Both the position numbers and the translations under genes were made by a program. Under the pieces are notes generated by a model. It was not told the DNA's origin. It saw only the letters and a program-made list of their open reading frames with translations, and searched no databases. A stretch of DNA of 32,284 nt from Mariniphaga sp. (GTDB lineage Bacteria; Bacteroidota; Bacteroidia; Bacteroidales; Prolixibacteraceae): NCBI GenBank assembly GCA_010906965.1, contig JAAFHB010000035.1:1-32284 (forward strand). The letters run 5' to 3'. This document shows positions 17,929 through 24,877 of the stretch, piece by piece. The first letter of the stretch is position 1. Every line of letters begins with the position of its first letter.

Positions 17929-18255
17929 GTGTCGGACTTTTATCAGGATGTGTTCGAAGTCGTCAGGCAAATACCTGCCGGAAGAGTAACGAGTTATGGC
18001 GCAATTGCGCGATACCTTGGGACAGCAGGATCGTCGCGGATGGTGGGTTGGGCAATGAACCTTTCGCACCATCAGGAGGTGTATGTTCCGGCACACCGTG
18101 TTGTCAACCGAAATGGATTACTGACAGGGAAGGTTCATTTTGGATCACCCGATGTGATGCAGGAATTACTTGAGAACGAAGGTGTCGCAGTAGGAAACGA
18201 TTGCGTGACCGATTTTGCCCGGCTTTTCTGGGATCCGATGAAAGAATTATTGTGA
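17929..18255 (+). CDS. Alkyltransferase-like protein (MGMT family without the reactive Cys)
   Basis: The 108-residue protein has the DNA-binding domain of O6-alkylguanine-DNA alkyltransferases: IPAGRVTSYGAIARYLG with the helix-turn-helix and Arg finger SSRMVGWAMNL. The active-site motif PCHRV is changed to PAHRV (residues 54-58), so it cannot accept an alkyl group. This defines alkyltransferase-like (ATL) proteins, which bind O6-alkylguanine and pass the lesion to nucleotide excision repair. The GTG start three bases after the trmB stop gives the expected N-terminus. It is the last gene of the ricT-gldH-trmB operon. Confidence 0.92.
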   Translation: MSDFYQDVFEVVRQIPAGRVTSYGAIARYLGTAGSSRMVGWAMNLSHHQEVYVPAHRVVNRNGLLTGKVHFGSPDVMQELLENEGVAVGNDCVTDFARLFWDPMKELL

Positions 18256-18403
18256 ACAATTCAGGCTTTGCAGCGTTGTGAGGGTGAGTAATGAAGAAAT
18301 AAAAAGAGCAAGATGGGGAGAAAAGGAGACGATTTAATTGATGCTCCATATTCCTGTTTTACTTGATTTACCTTAAAGGAAAACGATTCTAAAAAAATAA
18401 AAA

Positions 18404-19498
18404 ATGGCAGTTATACCAAAAACAATTACAGATATACTTCAGAATGTGATTTATCCGGGATCAAGCGAAAGCGTGGTTAAACTTGATATGGTGCAGGAAA
18501 TCAGGATTGCCGGTAGCAGAATCAGCTTTACCCTCGTTTTTCAGCGCGACAACGATTTGAATATACAGGCAGTTTCGGAAGCTTGTGCCCGTGAAATCGA
18601 GAAAGTACTTGGATTGGAATACGACCTCACAATCACGCCGAAAGGTATCCACAGAATGCAGGCACCGGTTTTGCCAGGGGTAAAAAATATCATTGCGATT
18701 GCCTCGGGTAAAGGAGGTGTCGGAAAATCGACTGTTGCCGTAAATCTCGCCATAGCGATGGCAAAAACGGGAGCAAAAGTAGGGTTAATTGATGCCGATA
18801 TCTTTGGACCATCGATCCCTAAGATGTTTGGAGAAGAAGCAGCTCACCCACTTATTGAAGACATTGAAGGTCGCGAAATGATTATTCCGATAGAAAAATA
18901 CGGTGTAAAAATCCTGTCGATCGGTTTTTTCAGCAACCAGGAAACAGCCCTGATCTGGCGTGGACCAGTGGCCTCAAATGCGCTCAAGCAAATGATTATT
19001 CAAGGATTATGGGGGGAACTCGACTACATATTGATTGATCTCCCTCCCGGAACCAGCGATATTCACCTTACCGTCGTTCAAACGCTTCCTGTTACGGGAA
19101 GCGTCATCGTGACAACACCTCAGGATGTTGCATTGGCCGATGTTATCAAGGGCGTTTCAATGTTTCAAAGCAAATCGATTGACGTTCCGGTACTTGGAAT
19201 CGTCGAAAATATGTCGTGGTTTACGCCTGCTGAACTACCTGAAAACAAATACTATATATTTGGAAAAGACGGAGGGAAAAATCTGGCTGAAAAAATGGGC
19301 ATTCCGTTATTGGGACAAATTCCGATTGTGATGAGCATTCGCGAAGGGGGTGACAGTGGAATTCCTGTAGCATGGAAAGATGATGATGCTGTTGTAGGAA
19401 ATGCATTTGCGGAATTGGCAGCCAATGTAATTCAACAATTGGAGTACCGAAACGAAAATTTAAAGCCGACAGAAAGGGTTCGAGTCAAAAAAAGGTAA
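18404..19498 (+). CDS. apbC: Mrp/ApbC-type P-loop ATPase, Fe-S cluster carrier family
   Basis: The 364-residue protein has an N-terminal MIP18/DUF59 domain (about 5-80) and a MinD-like ATPase domain. The deviant Walker A is SGKGGVGKST at 101-110, with later motifs LIDADIFGPSIPKMFG and DYILIDLPPGTSD. Family members carry Fe-S clusters to target apoproteins. The CXXC motif that binds the bridging cluster in many homologues is not present; its position reads ENMSWFTPAELPENKYYIFG, a form I recall from other Bacteroidota. A short gap without a terminator separates it from the upstream operon. Confidence 0.9.
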   Translation: MAVIPKTITDILQNVIYPGSSESVVKLDMVQEIRIAGSRISFTLVFQRDNDLNIQAVSEACAREIEKVLGLEYDLTITPKGIHRMQAPVLPGVKNIIAIASGKGGVGKSTVAVNLAIAMAKTGAKVGLIDADIFGPSIPKMFGEEAAHPLIEDIEGREMIIPIEKYGVKILSIGFFSNQETALIWRGPVASNALKQMIIQGLWGELDYILIDLPPGTSDIHLTVVQTLPVTGSVIVTTPQDVALADVIKGVSMFQSKSIDVPVLGIVENMSWFTPAELPENKYYIFGKDGGKNLAEKMGIPLLGQIPIVMSIREGGDSGIPVAWKDDDAVVGNAFAELAANVIQQLEYRNENLKPTERVRVKKR

Positions 19499-19555
19499 CA
19501 ACAGGAATCAAAATAGTCCTATATCATATTGAAATATAACCAGATAATATTGTTA

Positions 19556-19594
19556 TAATAAAAAGAGCACGAAGAATTTTCGCGCTCTTTTTTC
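19556..19594 (+). terminator. Terminator after apbC/mrp
   Basis: AAAAGAGC (19561-19568) pairs with GCTCTTTT (19584-19591), extended by CGAA/TTCG after one mismatch, and runs into TTTTTT at 19588-19593. Confidence 0.82.
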
Positions 19595-19647
19595 ATCGTC
19601 ACTTAAATCCGGCTTATAAAATTCGTAAACCTAACGGCTAATGCTTT

Positions 19648-19682
19648 TTTGTTTCGCAGAACCATTTCTCTTTGTATCTTTA
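19648..19682 (+). promoter_or_regulatory. Candidate promoter of the sprE/porW homologue
   Basis: TTTG (19648-19651), 23 bases, then TATCTTTA (19675-19682), one mismatch from TAnnTTTG. It would give a leader of about 60 bases to the TTG start at 19751. Confidence 0.4.
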
Positions 19683-19750
19683 CGGTAGATGTTTTGTCGT
19701 CCAGAAAACGGCCCGTACAATGTCAAACGCAATGAATTAAGTTAAAATTT

Positions 19751-22700
19751 TTGAAACAGACTGCAAGAAATATTTTGCTTCTTCTTTGGTTAACCGGAAT
19801 CTTTGCAGGTTGTTCAACTAAAAAGAACACTCCTGCTTCGCGCGCATACCATAATGTTTCTGCCCGTTACAATGTTTATTTCAATGCAAAAGAGAGTCTT
19901 AAAGCCGGACTTCAACGTATTGACAAATCAATTCCCGACGATTATACACGCACCTTACCTATTTTCAAATCAGCTTTGCCCGAAGCAGCAAAGGTTGCAA
20001 CTTCCGAGATGGAGCTCGCAATCGCTAAATGCAATAAACTAATAGCAATACACTCAATCACAAAAAGTCCGCGCCGAAAAACTAATAATTCAGAACGTTA
20101 TAAAAAATTTGCGTCCAAAGGTGAATACAACGAGTATGTTGACGACAGCTATATTTTGATGGGGCAAGCCAGTTATTACCAGCACGATTATCATCGTGCC
20201 ATCGAAAACTTCAATTACGTGATCCGAAAATTCCCGTCGGAACCAACACGTTACGATGCCTTTCTTTGGATGGCAAAATGTTACATCGAAGCGGATGATT
20301 ACACCCAGGCATTAGAAATCTTTAATTCCCTTTCGCGCGACGCAGGTTTTCCAAAAAGGCTTAATCAAGACCTAAATCTTGCTCAGGCAAACTACTATTT
20401 AAAGGACAATCAACCCGACGTAGCAATTACTCATTTGAAAATAGCGCTGGAAACCTCCCTGCCACGAACCGAAAAACTTCGGCTTAATTATGTGCTGGCA
20501 CAGTTATTAGTGCAGACAGACAAACCTGAGGAAGCATCAAAGCAATACTTGCACGTCATAAAGATGCGGCCAAATTATCAAATGGCATTTAACGCAAGAA
20601 TTTCGAGAATGGAACTTGCTGGAGGTGATAGTACTGAGACTTCGCATCAGCTGCAAAAAATGCTTGATGATGAGATCAACGCAGAGTACCGCGACAGAAT
20701 TTATTACACCAAAGGGGAAATTGCACTTAAAGAGGGTCTCAAACAAAATGCAATTGCCGATTTTAAAAACTCGGTTCGTTACAGTACATCGAACACAAAA
20801 CAACGTGCTTTGTCGAGTTTAAGTGTGGCAAGACTATTTTTTGAAGACAACAATTATCTTCAGGCAGCATGTTATTACGACAGCGCTGTAGCAGTAATTG
20901 ATGCCACCTACCCGGGATATGCAGAAATCATAACCCGTGCTTCAGGGCTAAAAAGACTGGCAAACGATCTGAATACAATCACACGTGAAGATAGCTTGCA
21001 AAAACTGGCTTTATTGACCGATCAGCAACGCACGACACTAATTAATAACATTATAGCAGACTTACAAAAAACGGAAGCAAGTCAGACAATTGCCGAAAGT
21101 GTAGCTCTCACTGATCAAAACTACTTCAGATCGCAACAAAACAGGCAACAAATTGGGGTAAGCAACAATCAGAATCTCTGGTATTTTTATAATCCTCCGA
21201 CGGTTGGACTTGGAAAAACAGAGTTCCAAAGAATTTGGGGAAAACGGAAGCTGGAAGATAACTGGCGTCGCAAGAACAAGCTTTCGACAGGTGAAAATGA
21301 TACGGAGCAAGTAGCTGAATCTGAAAATAATACGACCATTGCCGAAACCAAAAAGAAAGCGACTGATCCCAAAAAGGCTGACTTTTATTTACAGGATATT
21401 CCATTGACCGATTCGCTGATGACCGTTTCGAACGAGCGGATAAAAGGTGCAATGTTCGACGCAGGAAGAATTTACAGAACAGATTTCAACGATTTGCCAA
21501 GATCAATTGAAGCCCTCGAAAAGCTAAATCAAAGATTCCGGGGAAGTATTTATGAGCTACCAGCCTTCTTCGAACTTTACCAATTGTACAAACAGAGCGG
21601 TAACGAACTAAAAACTGCAGAATATAAACAGAAGATTATCTCGGGATATCCCGAATCGAAATACGCAAAGTATCTGCTTGATCCCAATTATTTTGCACAA
21701 CTTGAAGAGCGGAAAAGTACTGTCGAAAAGAAATACAGCGAAGCCTTACGCTTGTTCCAATCGTACAATTATGCAAAAGCAAAAGAGGTAGCGCTCGCAA
21801 CATTGGCGATGAAACCTGACAGCAGTCTGCTGCCAAAAGTGAAATTCATTGAAGTAGTTGCGAATGGCCCGGGTCAGGAAAAAATTGCTTTTGCCGATTC
21901 GCTCGATCGTTATGCAAAAGAGTATTCACCAAGCCCGACTGCGGTTATCGCCCTTCAGATCAAAGACTTAATCAGAACTAATTCACTTGCTGATTCCCAG
22001 CAACTGGTGGCTAAAGGTTACATCGCAAATGAGATTGTCAACGAAGAAACGAAGCGTTTGAATGATCATTCGAACGATGATTTCGGAGGGAAATTTTCGT
22101 ACGATGAGGATATGTTCCACTACTATGTGATCGCATTTTCGAAAGAGGCCAAAGTCGATGTGAGCCGTTTGATTTACGACATCGCAAATTATAACTTAGA
22201 CTATTATACCTCAACAGATTTTGATATTGAACCGATCAACCTTGATTCAAAAACGCAATTGGTAGTAGTACGAAGCATTCCAAATAAGGAGGAAAGTCTG
22301 ATCTATTTCCGGTCGATCATGCGTAAACGTCCCGTTTTTCAGGCTTTAAAAGGAATTGAATATGTGAACTTTGTGGCCTCTTCTTCCAACTACAGGACCA
22401 TCATTGCTGATAAAGATTACCTCGATTACCTGCGCTTTTTCATCAAAAACTATAGTTCCTACATCAGTTCAAACATTCCTGCCGATGAATTGCCAAACCC
22501 GCAGGAATTGCTTGCCAAAGCGCGCAAAGAGGAAGAAACGGCAGAGAAAGGAAAATTCGTTCTTATTCAGCCCGGATCAAAGGATTCAACCGGGTTGGTT
22601 AAACCGGCGGTCAAAGTGGAATATAAGGGACCATATTCCCAAAAAACGAATGTAACCTATTGCTATACTTTGATCTTTCTGAAAAAACAAAACGATGAAG

Positions 22701-22993
22701 CAAAGTTAATCAAGGCGTTTGAATCATTCAATCAGGCTAATTTCGGAGCTGCATCTATCAAAGTAAGCGTTGAGTCACTCGACGACAACAGGAGTATTTT
22801 AATTGTAAATGGTTTAGGAGAGAAAGGTTCAGCAATGGCCTATTTGCAAAAATCAGTATCCGATTCATCGCTCAACAAGCTCATCGGAGGTAACAACTTC
22901 AGGAAGTTTATCATCACAAACGAAAATCTGGTCATTTTCAAAAAGGAAAAGAACCTTATCCAATATATGGAGTTCTTCAATCAGGTGAAATAA
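19751..22993 (+). CDS. sprE: Type IX secretion lipoprotein SprE/PorW
   Basis: This large lipoprotein of 1080 residues has a signal peptide ending LTGIFAGC, with Cys21 lipidated. The start is TTG at 19751; a stop at 19733-19735 blocks upstream extension and no ATG precedes the signal peptide, so TTG is the best choice. The motif YHNVSARYNVYFNAKESLKAGL is the N-terminal signature of SprE/PorW, followed by many TPR-like helices (for example YHRAIENFNYVIRKFPSE and EASKQYLHVIKMRPNY). SprE/PorW is a periplasm-facing lipoprotein that works with the PorK/N and PorL/M parts of the type IX secretion system. Together with gldH it shows that the organism has T9SS. Confidence 0.9.
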   Translation: MKQTARNILLLLWLTGIFAGCSTKKNTPASRAYHNVSARYNVYFNAKESLKAGLQRIDKSIPDDYTRTLPIFKSALPEAAKVATSEMELAIAKCNKLIAIHSITKSPRRKTNNSERYKKFASKGEYNEYVDDSYILMGQASYYQHDYHRAIENFNYVIRKFPSEPTRYDAFLWMAKCYIEADDYTQALEIFNSLSRDAGFPKRLNQDLNLAQANYYLKDNQPDVAITHLKIALETSLPRTEKLRLNYVLAQLLVQTDKPEEASKQYLHVIKMRPNYQMAFNARISRMELAGGDSTETSHQLQKMLDDEINAEYRDRIYYTKGEIALKEGLKQNAIADFKNSVRYSTSNTKQRALSSLSVARLFFEDNNYLQAACYYDSAVAVIDATYPGYAEIITRASGLKRLANDLNTITREDSLQKLALLTDQQRTTLINNIIADLQKTEASQTIAESVALTDQNYFRSQQNRQQIGVSNNQNLWYFYNPPTVGLGKTEFQRIWGKRKLEDNWRRKNKLSTGENDTEQVAESENNTTIAETKKKATDPKKADFYLQDIPLTDSLMTVSNERIKGAMFDAGRIYRTDFNDLPRSIEALEKLNQRFRGSIYELPAFFELYQLYKQSGNELKTAEYKQKIISGYPESKYAKYLLDPNYFAQLEERKSTVEKKYSEALRLFQSYNYAKAKEVALATLAMKPDSSLLPKVKFIEVVANGPGQEKIAFADSLDRYAKEYSPSPTAVIALQIKDLIRTNSLADSQQLVAKGYIANEIVNEETKRLNDHSNDDFGGKFSYDEDMFHYYVIAFSKEAKVDVSRLIYDIANYNLDYYTSTDFDIEPINLDSKTQLVVVRSIPNKEESLIYFRSIMRKRPVFQALKGIEYVNFVASSSNYRTIIADKDYLDYLRFFIKNYSSYISSNIPADELPNPQELLAKARKEEETAEKGKFVLIQPGSKDSTGLVKPAVKVEYKGPYSQKTNVTYCYTLIFLKKQNDEAKLIKAFESFNQANFGAASIKVSVESLDDNRSILIVNGLGEKGSAMAYLQKSVSDSSLNKLIGGNNFRKFIITNENLVIFKKEKNLIQYMEFFNQVK

Positions 22994-23035
22994 AGGTTCA
23001 TATGAATATTTGGCATTCTCTGAATCTCAATTTCT

Positions 23036-23470
23036 TCAGCTCCCCAGCATCTTCTCAATGGCGACCTTTTCAGTATCGGTAAGTGAATCCATCGATTTTA
23101 AGGCTGTTTGGATTTTCGTTTTGAAGTTCCAGCAAGTCATTTGTCTTAAAGCCAAACGGCGCGCAAATTCATACGTCGAAACATCTTCTTTCCCTTTGCA
23201 AACATTGTAAGCGATAATGAAAGCCTTGTGAACAGGAAATTTACAATTGTGAAAAATGGTACCCGACGTTGCCGACTCTTCCGATTTGCATTTCGTACAA
23301 CGCCTTGAATAAGAGGATTTTCCGATACAATAATTTGTATTTCCACACTTCCTGCAGGTAAAACCATCCTTCCATTTAAGATTTGCAAGGAATTCAAGGC
23401 ATTTTTCATCACTGACAAATAACTCCTCAACCGTTTCTTCCGAAACCTCTTTATTGAAAATCAATCCCAT
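23036..23470 (-). CDS. Stand-alone IS1595-type zinc-ribbon protein
   Basis: The 144-residue protein matches the N-terminal module of IS1595-family transposases: LANLKWKDGF, a zinc ribbon with Cys39/Cys42 and Cys58/Cys61, then SGTIFHNCKFPVHKAFIIAYNV and a helix-turn-helix-like segment (STYEFARRLALRQMTCWNF). The DDE nuclease part, normally another 150 or more residues, is absent and not found in the flanking bases. No terminal inverted repeats were seen. It may be a decayed transposase or a domesticated DNA-binding protein. The intact reading frame and the regulated-looking divergent promoter favour the second. It faces the Cys-peptide operon. Confidence 0.72.
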   Translation of the reverse strand: MGLIFNKEVSEETVEELFVSDEKCLEFLANLKWKDGFTCRKCGNTNYCIGKSSYSRRCTKCKSEESATSGTIFHNCKFPVHKAFIIAYNVCKGKEDVSTYEFARRLALRQMTCWNFKTKIQTALKSMDSLTDTEKVAIEKMLGS

Positions 23471-23488
23471 AAATCGTCATTAATAGGA

Positions 23489-23496
23489 CAAAAGTA
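23489..23496 (-). promoter_or_regulatory. Candidate -7 box of the zinc-ribbon gene
   Basis: On the minus strand TACTTTTG matches TAnnTTTG fully and would start transcription about 10 bases before the ATG at 23470. Operator-like copy 1 (23503-23515) lies just upstream, between the -7 and expected -33 positions. Confidence 0.45.
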
Positions 23497-23502
23497 TAAA
23501 AA

Positions 23503-23535
23503 TTAGTGATACTAAAAAGATTTAAGTGATACTAA
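23503..23535. promoter_or_regulatory. Two operator-like sites in the divergent promoter region
   Basis: TTAGTGATACTAA (23503-23515) is a perfect 5-3-5 inverted repeat, TTAGT-GAT-ACTAA. TAAGTGATACTAA (23523-23535) repeats it with one change. The copies are 20 bp apart, about two helical turns, so a regulator would bind both on one DNA face. Copy 1 sits within the expected minus-strand promoter and copy 2 just upstream of the plus-strand -7 box, so one protein could control both directions. Confidence 0.55.
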
Positions 23536-23559
23536 TGCGATTCACAATAAAAGTTTTTG

Positions 23560-23567
23560 TATTTTTG
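23560..23567 (+). promoter_or_regulatory. Candidate -7 box of the Cys-peptide operon
   Basis: TATTTTTG matches TAnnTTTG fully and lies 23 bases before the ATG at 23591. No TTG was seen at the -33 distance, where operator-like copy 2 ends, which could mean that activation is needed. Confidence 0.45.
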
Positions 23568-23590
23568 CAACGTCACAAAAAAGTAATAAA

Positions 23591-23830
23591 ATGAGTAGTT
23601 CGTGCGAAATTGAAAATAAGCCCAAAGGTTGGCAGGCATTGCTGAAATCGTGGTACTTCTGGAAACCGTTTGTCGGATTTACAGCCGGTGCAATTGCCGG
23701 AGGATTGTATTACTATTATTTTGGGTCAGCCTCGGGAACTTCTCCAATCACAAGCGATTTCTACTCAAACGTACTGTTTGGTGGAATGATTGGATTTTTT
23801 ATTGTGAAAAGGCCATGCAGTTCATGTTAA
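23591..23830 (+). CDS. Small membrane protein, DUF6132-like
   Basis: A 79-residue protein with two predicted membrane segments (about 27-45, FVGFTAGAIAGGLYYYYFG, and about 58-73, YSNVLFGGMIGFFIVK) joined by a short loop GSASGTSPITSDFYSN. That loop and the spacing fit the DUF6132/YtxH-like small inner-membrane proteins of Bacteroidota as I recall them. Cysteines sit at both ends: MSSSC at the start and RPCSSC at the very end, recalling the Cys tails of the next gene product. The function is unknown. It is the first gene of the operon and is followed 50 bases later by the methyltransferase. Confidence 0.7.
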   Translation: MSSSCEIENKPKGWQALLKSWYFWKPFVGFTAGAIAGGLYYYYFGSASGTSPITSDFYSNVLFGGMIGFFIVKRPCSSC

Positions 23831-23847
23831 AATCAAATTCCAGGGTA

Positions 23848-23855
23848 TAAATTTG
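23848..23855 (+). promoter_or_regulatory. Possible internal -7 box before the methyltransferase gene
   Basis: TAAATTTG matches TAnnTTTG fully, 25 bases before ATG 23881. It could let the methyltransferase and later genes be transcribed apart from the DUF6132-like gene. No -33 element was seen. Confidence 0.35.
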
Positions 23856-23880
23856 TATATTTAAACTTTAAAACAAAAGC

Positions 23881-24531
23881 ATGGATTTCTCGGCCATCAA
23901 TATCAGATATGGTGAATTGGCAACAACCGAATGTTGTTTATCGTGCGGTGGTGCAATCAATTATGCAAAACCGAAATCTGGCGAAGTGTGTGTCGACTTA
24001 GGCAGTGGTCGCGGAACTGATGTGCTGCGAATGGCTGACGAAGTTGGCGAAACCGGATTTGTTTACGGGATTGATATTTCGGAGGGAATGCTTGAAAAAG
24101 CGCGTCAGAATGCGGCTAAGTTTGAGATGAAGAATGTTCGTTTCGTGCAATGCGAACTCGACAAAATTGAATTGGCTGATGGTATCGCCGACCTTGTAAT
24201 TTCGAACTGCACAATTAATCATGCCACAGATAAAGAAGCCGTCTGGAGCGAAATCTACCGGATTCTAAAAAAAGGCGGGAGATTTGTGGTAAGCGATATA
24301 TATTCAACAAGTCCAATACCTGCGGAATATCATAACGATCCGGTGGCTGTAGCCGAATGTTGGGCAGGTGCAATTACGCGGGATGAATATATCAATACAC
24401 TCGCGAAAGCCGGATTTACCGGAATCGAAGTCATCGAAGAATCAAAACCATATTTAAAAGGAAAAGCAGAAGTAGCAAGCCTCACCATTGCAGGGAAGAA
24501 ACCCTTAGGAGGATGCTGCTGTTCACGATAA
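23881..24531 (+). CDS. ArsM-like SAM-dependent methyltransferase, Cys-rich ends
   Basis: The 216-residue class I methyltransferase has the SAM motif VDLGSGRGTDVLRMA and acidic motif YGIDISEGM. It has two features of arsenite methyltransferases: Cys110 in VISNCTINHATDKE (ArsM: SNCVINL) and Cys160 in AECWAGAI (ArsM: C-GGA), the pair that binds As(III) in ArsM. The extra ArsM Cys in the SAM loop is missing. Unusual thiol clusters lie at both ends: ECCLSCGG (Cys18, 19, 22) and GGCCCSR (Cys212-214). The substrate may be arsenite, another soft metalloid or thiol compound, or the peptide encoded next; arsenic is inference. It is followed by the peptide gene after 62 bases. Confidence 0.78.
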   Translation: MDFSAINIRYGELATTECCLSCGGAINYAKPKSGEVCVDLGSGRGTDVLRMADEVGETGFVYGIDISEGMLEKARQNAAKFEMKNVRFVQCELDKIELADGIADLVISNCTINHATDKEAVWSEIYRILKKGGRFVVSDIYSTSPIPAEYHNDPVAVAECWAGAITRDEYINTLAKAGFTGIEVIEESKPYLKGKAEVASLTIAGKKPLGGCCCSR

Positions 24532-24593
24532 ACCTTTCTGTCGGAAGAATGGATGGAAGGCTATAACAACAAGTTGAACCAATAATTTTAAGA

Positions 24594-24692
24594 ATGAAAA
24601 GTCTCATTAAGAAAAAGGTGGAGTCCAAAGTGGTAAAAACAGCTCAATGCTGTGCAAAGACCTCGCGGACAATTGTTGGTTGTCATGATTGA
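24594..24692 (+). CDS. 32-residue Lys/Cys peptide, candidate radical-SAM substrate
   Basis: A short ORF (ATG 24594, TGA 24690-24692) lies between the methyltransferase and radical SAM genes on the same strand. The first half is a Lys-rich amphipathic-looking leader (Lys2, 6, 7, 8, 12, 15). The second half is a Cys-bearing core, CCAKTSRTIVGCHD, with Cys19, Cys20 and Cys30. Leader/core layout, position beside a SPASM maturase, and a hairpin directly after it are all typical of ribosomally made, modified peptides (RiPPs). It matches no precursor family I know; the Gly-Gly leader of known Bacteroidales systems is absent. Being so short, it could be a chance ORF, so confidence is moderate. Confidence 0.58.
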   Translation: MKSLIKKKVESKVVKTAQCCAKTSRTIVGCHD

Positions 24693-24707
24693 ATGATGAC
24701 AATTGAT

Positions 24708-24742
24708 GGAACGTGCCGGATATCAATCAACCGGCACGTTCC
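24708..24742 (+). promoter_or_regulatory. Hairpin between the peptide and maturase genes
   Basis: GGAACGTGCCGG (24708-24719) and CCGGCACGTTCC (24731-24742) form a perfect 12 bp stem with an 11-base loop, 15 bases after the peptide stop. No T-run follows (TGATTCAATTT), so it may be a weak terminator or an mRNA-stabilising hairpin that lets the peptide be made in excess over the enzymes. Bases 24743-24877 show no gene. Confidence 0.7.
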
Positions 24743-24877
24743 TGATTCAATTTAAAGTTTAAAATCGAGCCCCAATTCTGAAAAACTTGAATCTGAATAG
24801 AAACTTAAAAACCTGAAGTAAAATCAATTATATATTGGAAACAGGTAAGTTCCCTTTTTTGCAAAAAAACCATTTGA

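Noticed and set aside
23503-23535. Two-unit CRISPR-like array
   Set aside because: Only two short imperfect units with a 7-base spacer; the palindromic form and promoter context fit operators instead.
22994-23590. Complete insertion sequence around the zinc-ribbon gene
   Set aside because: No DDE domain, no terminal inverted repeats and no target-site duplication were seen.
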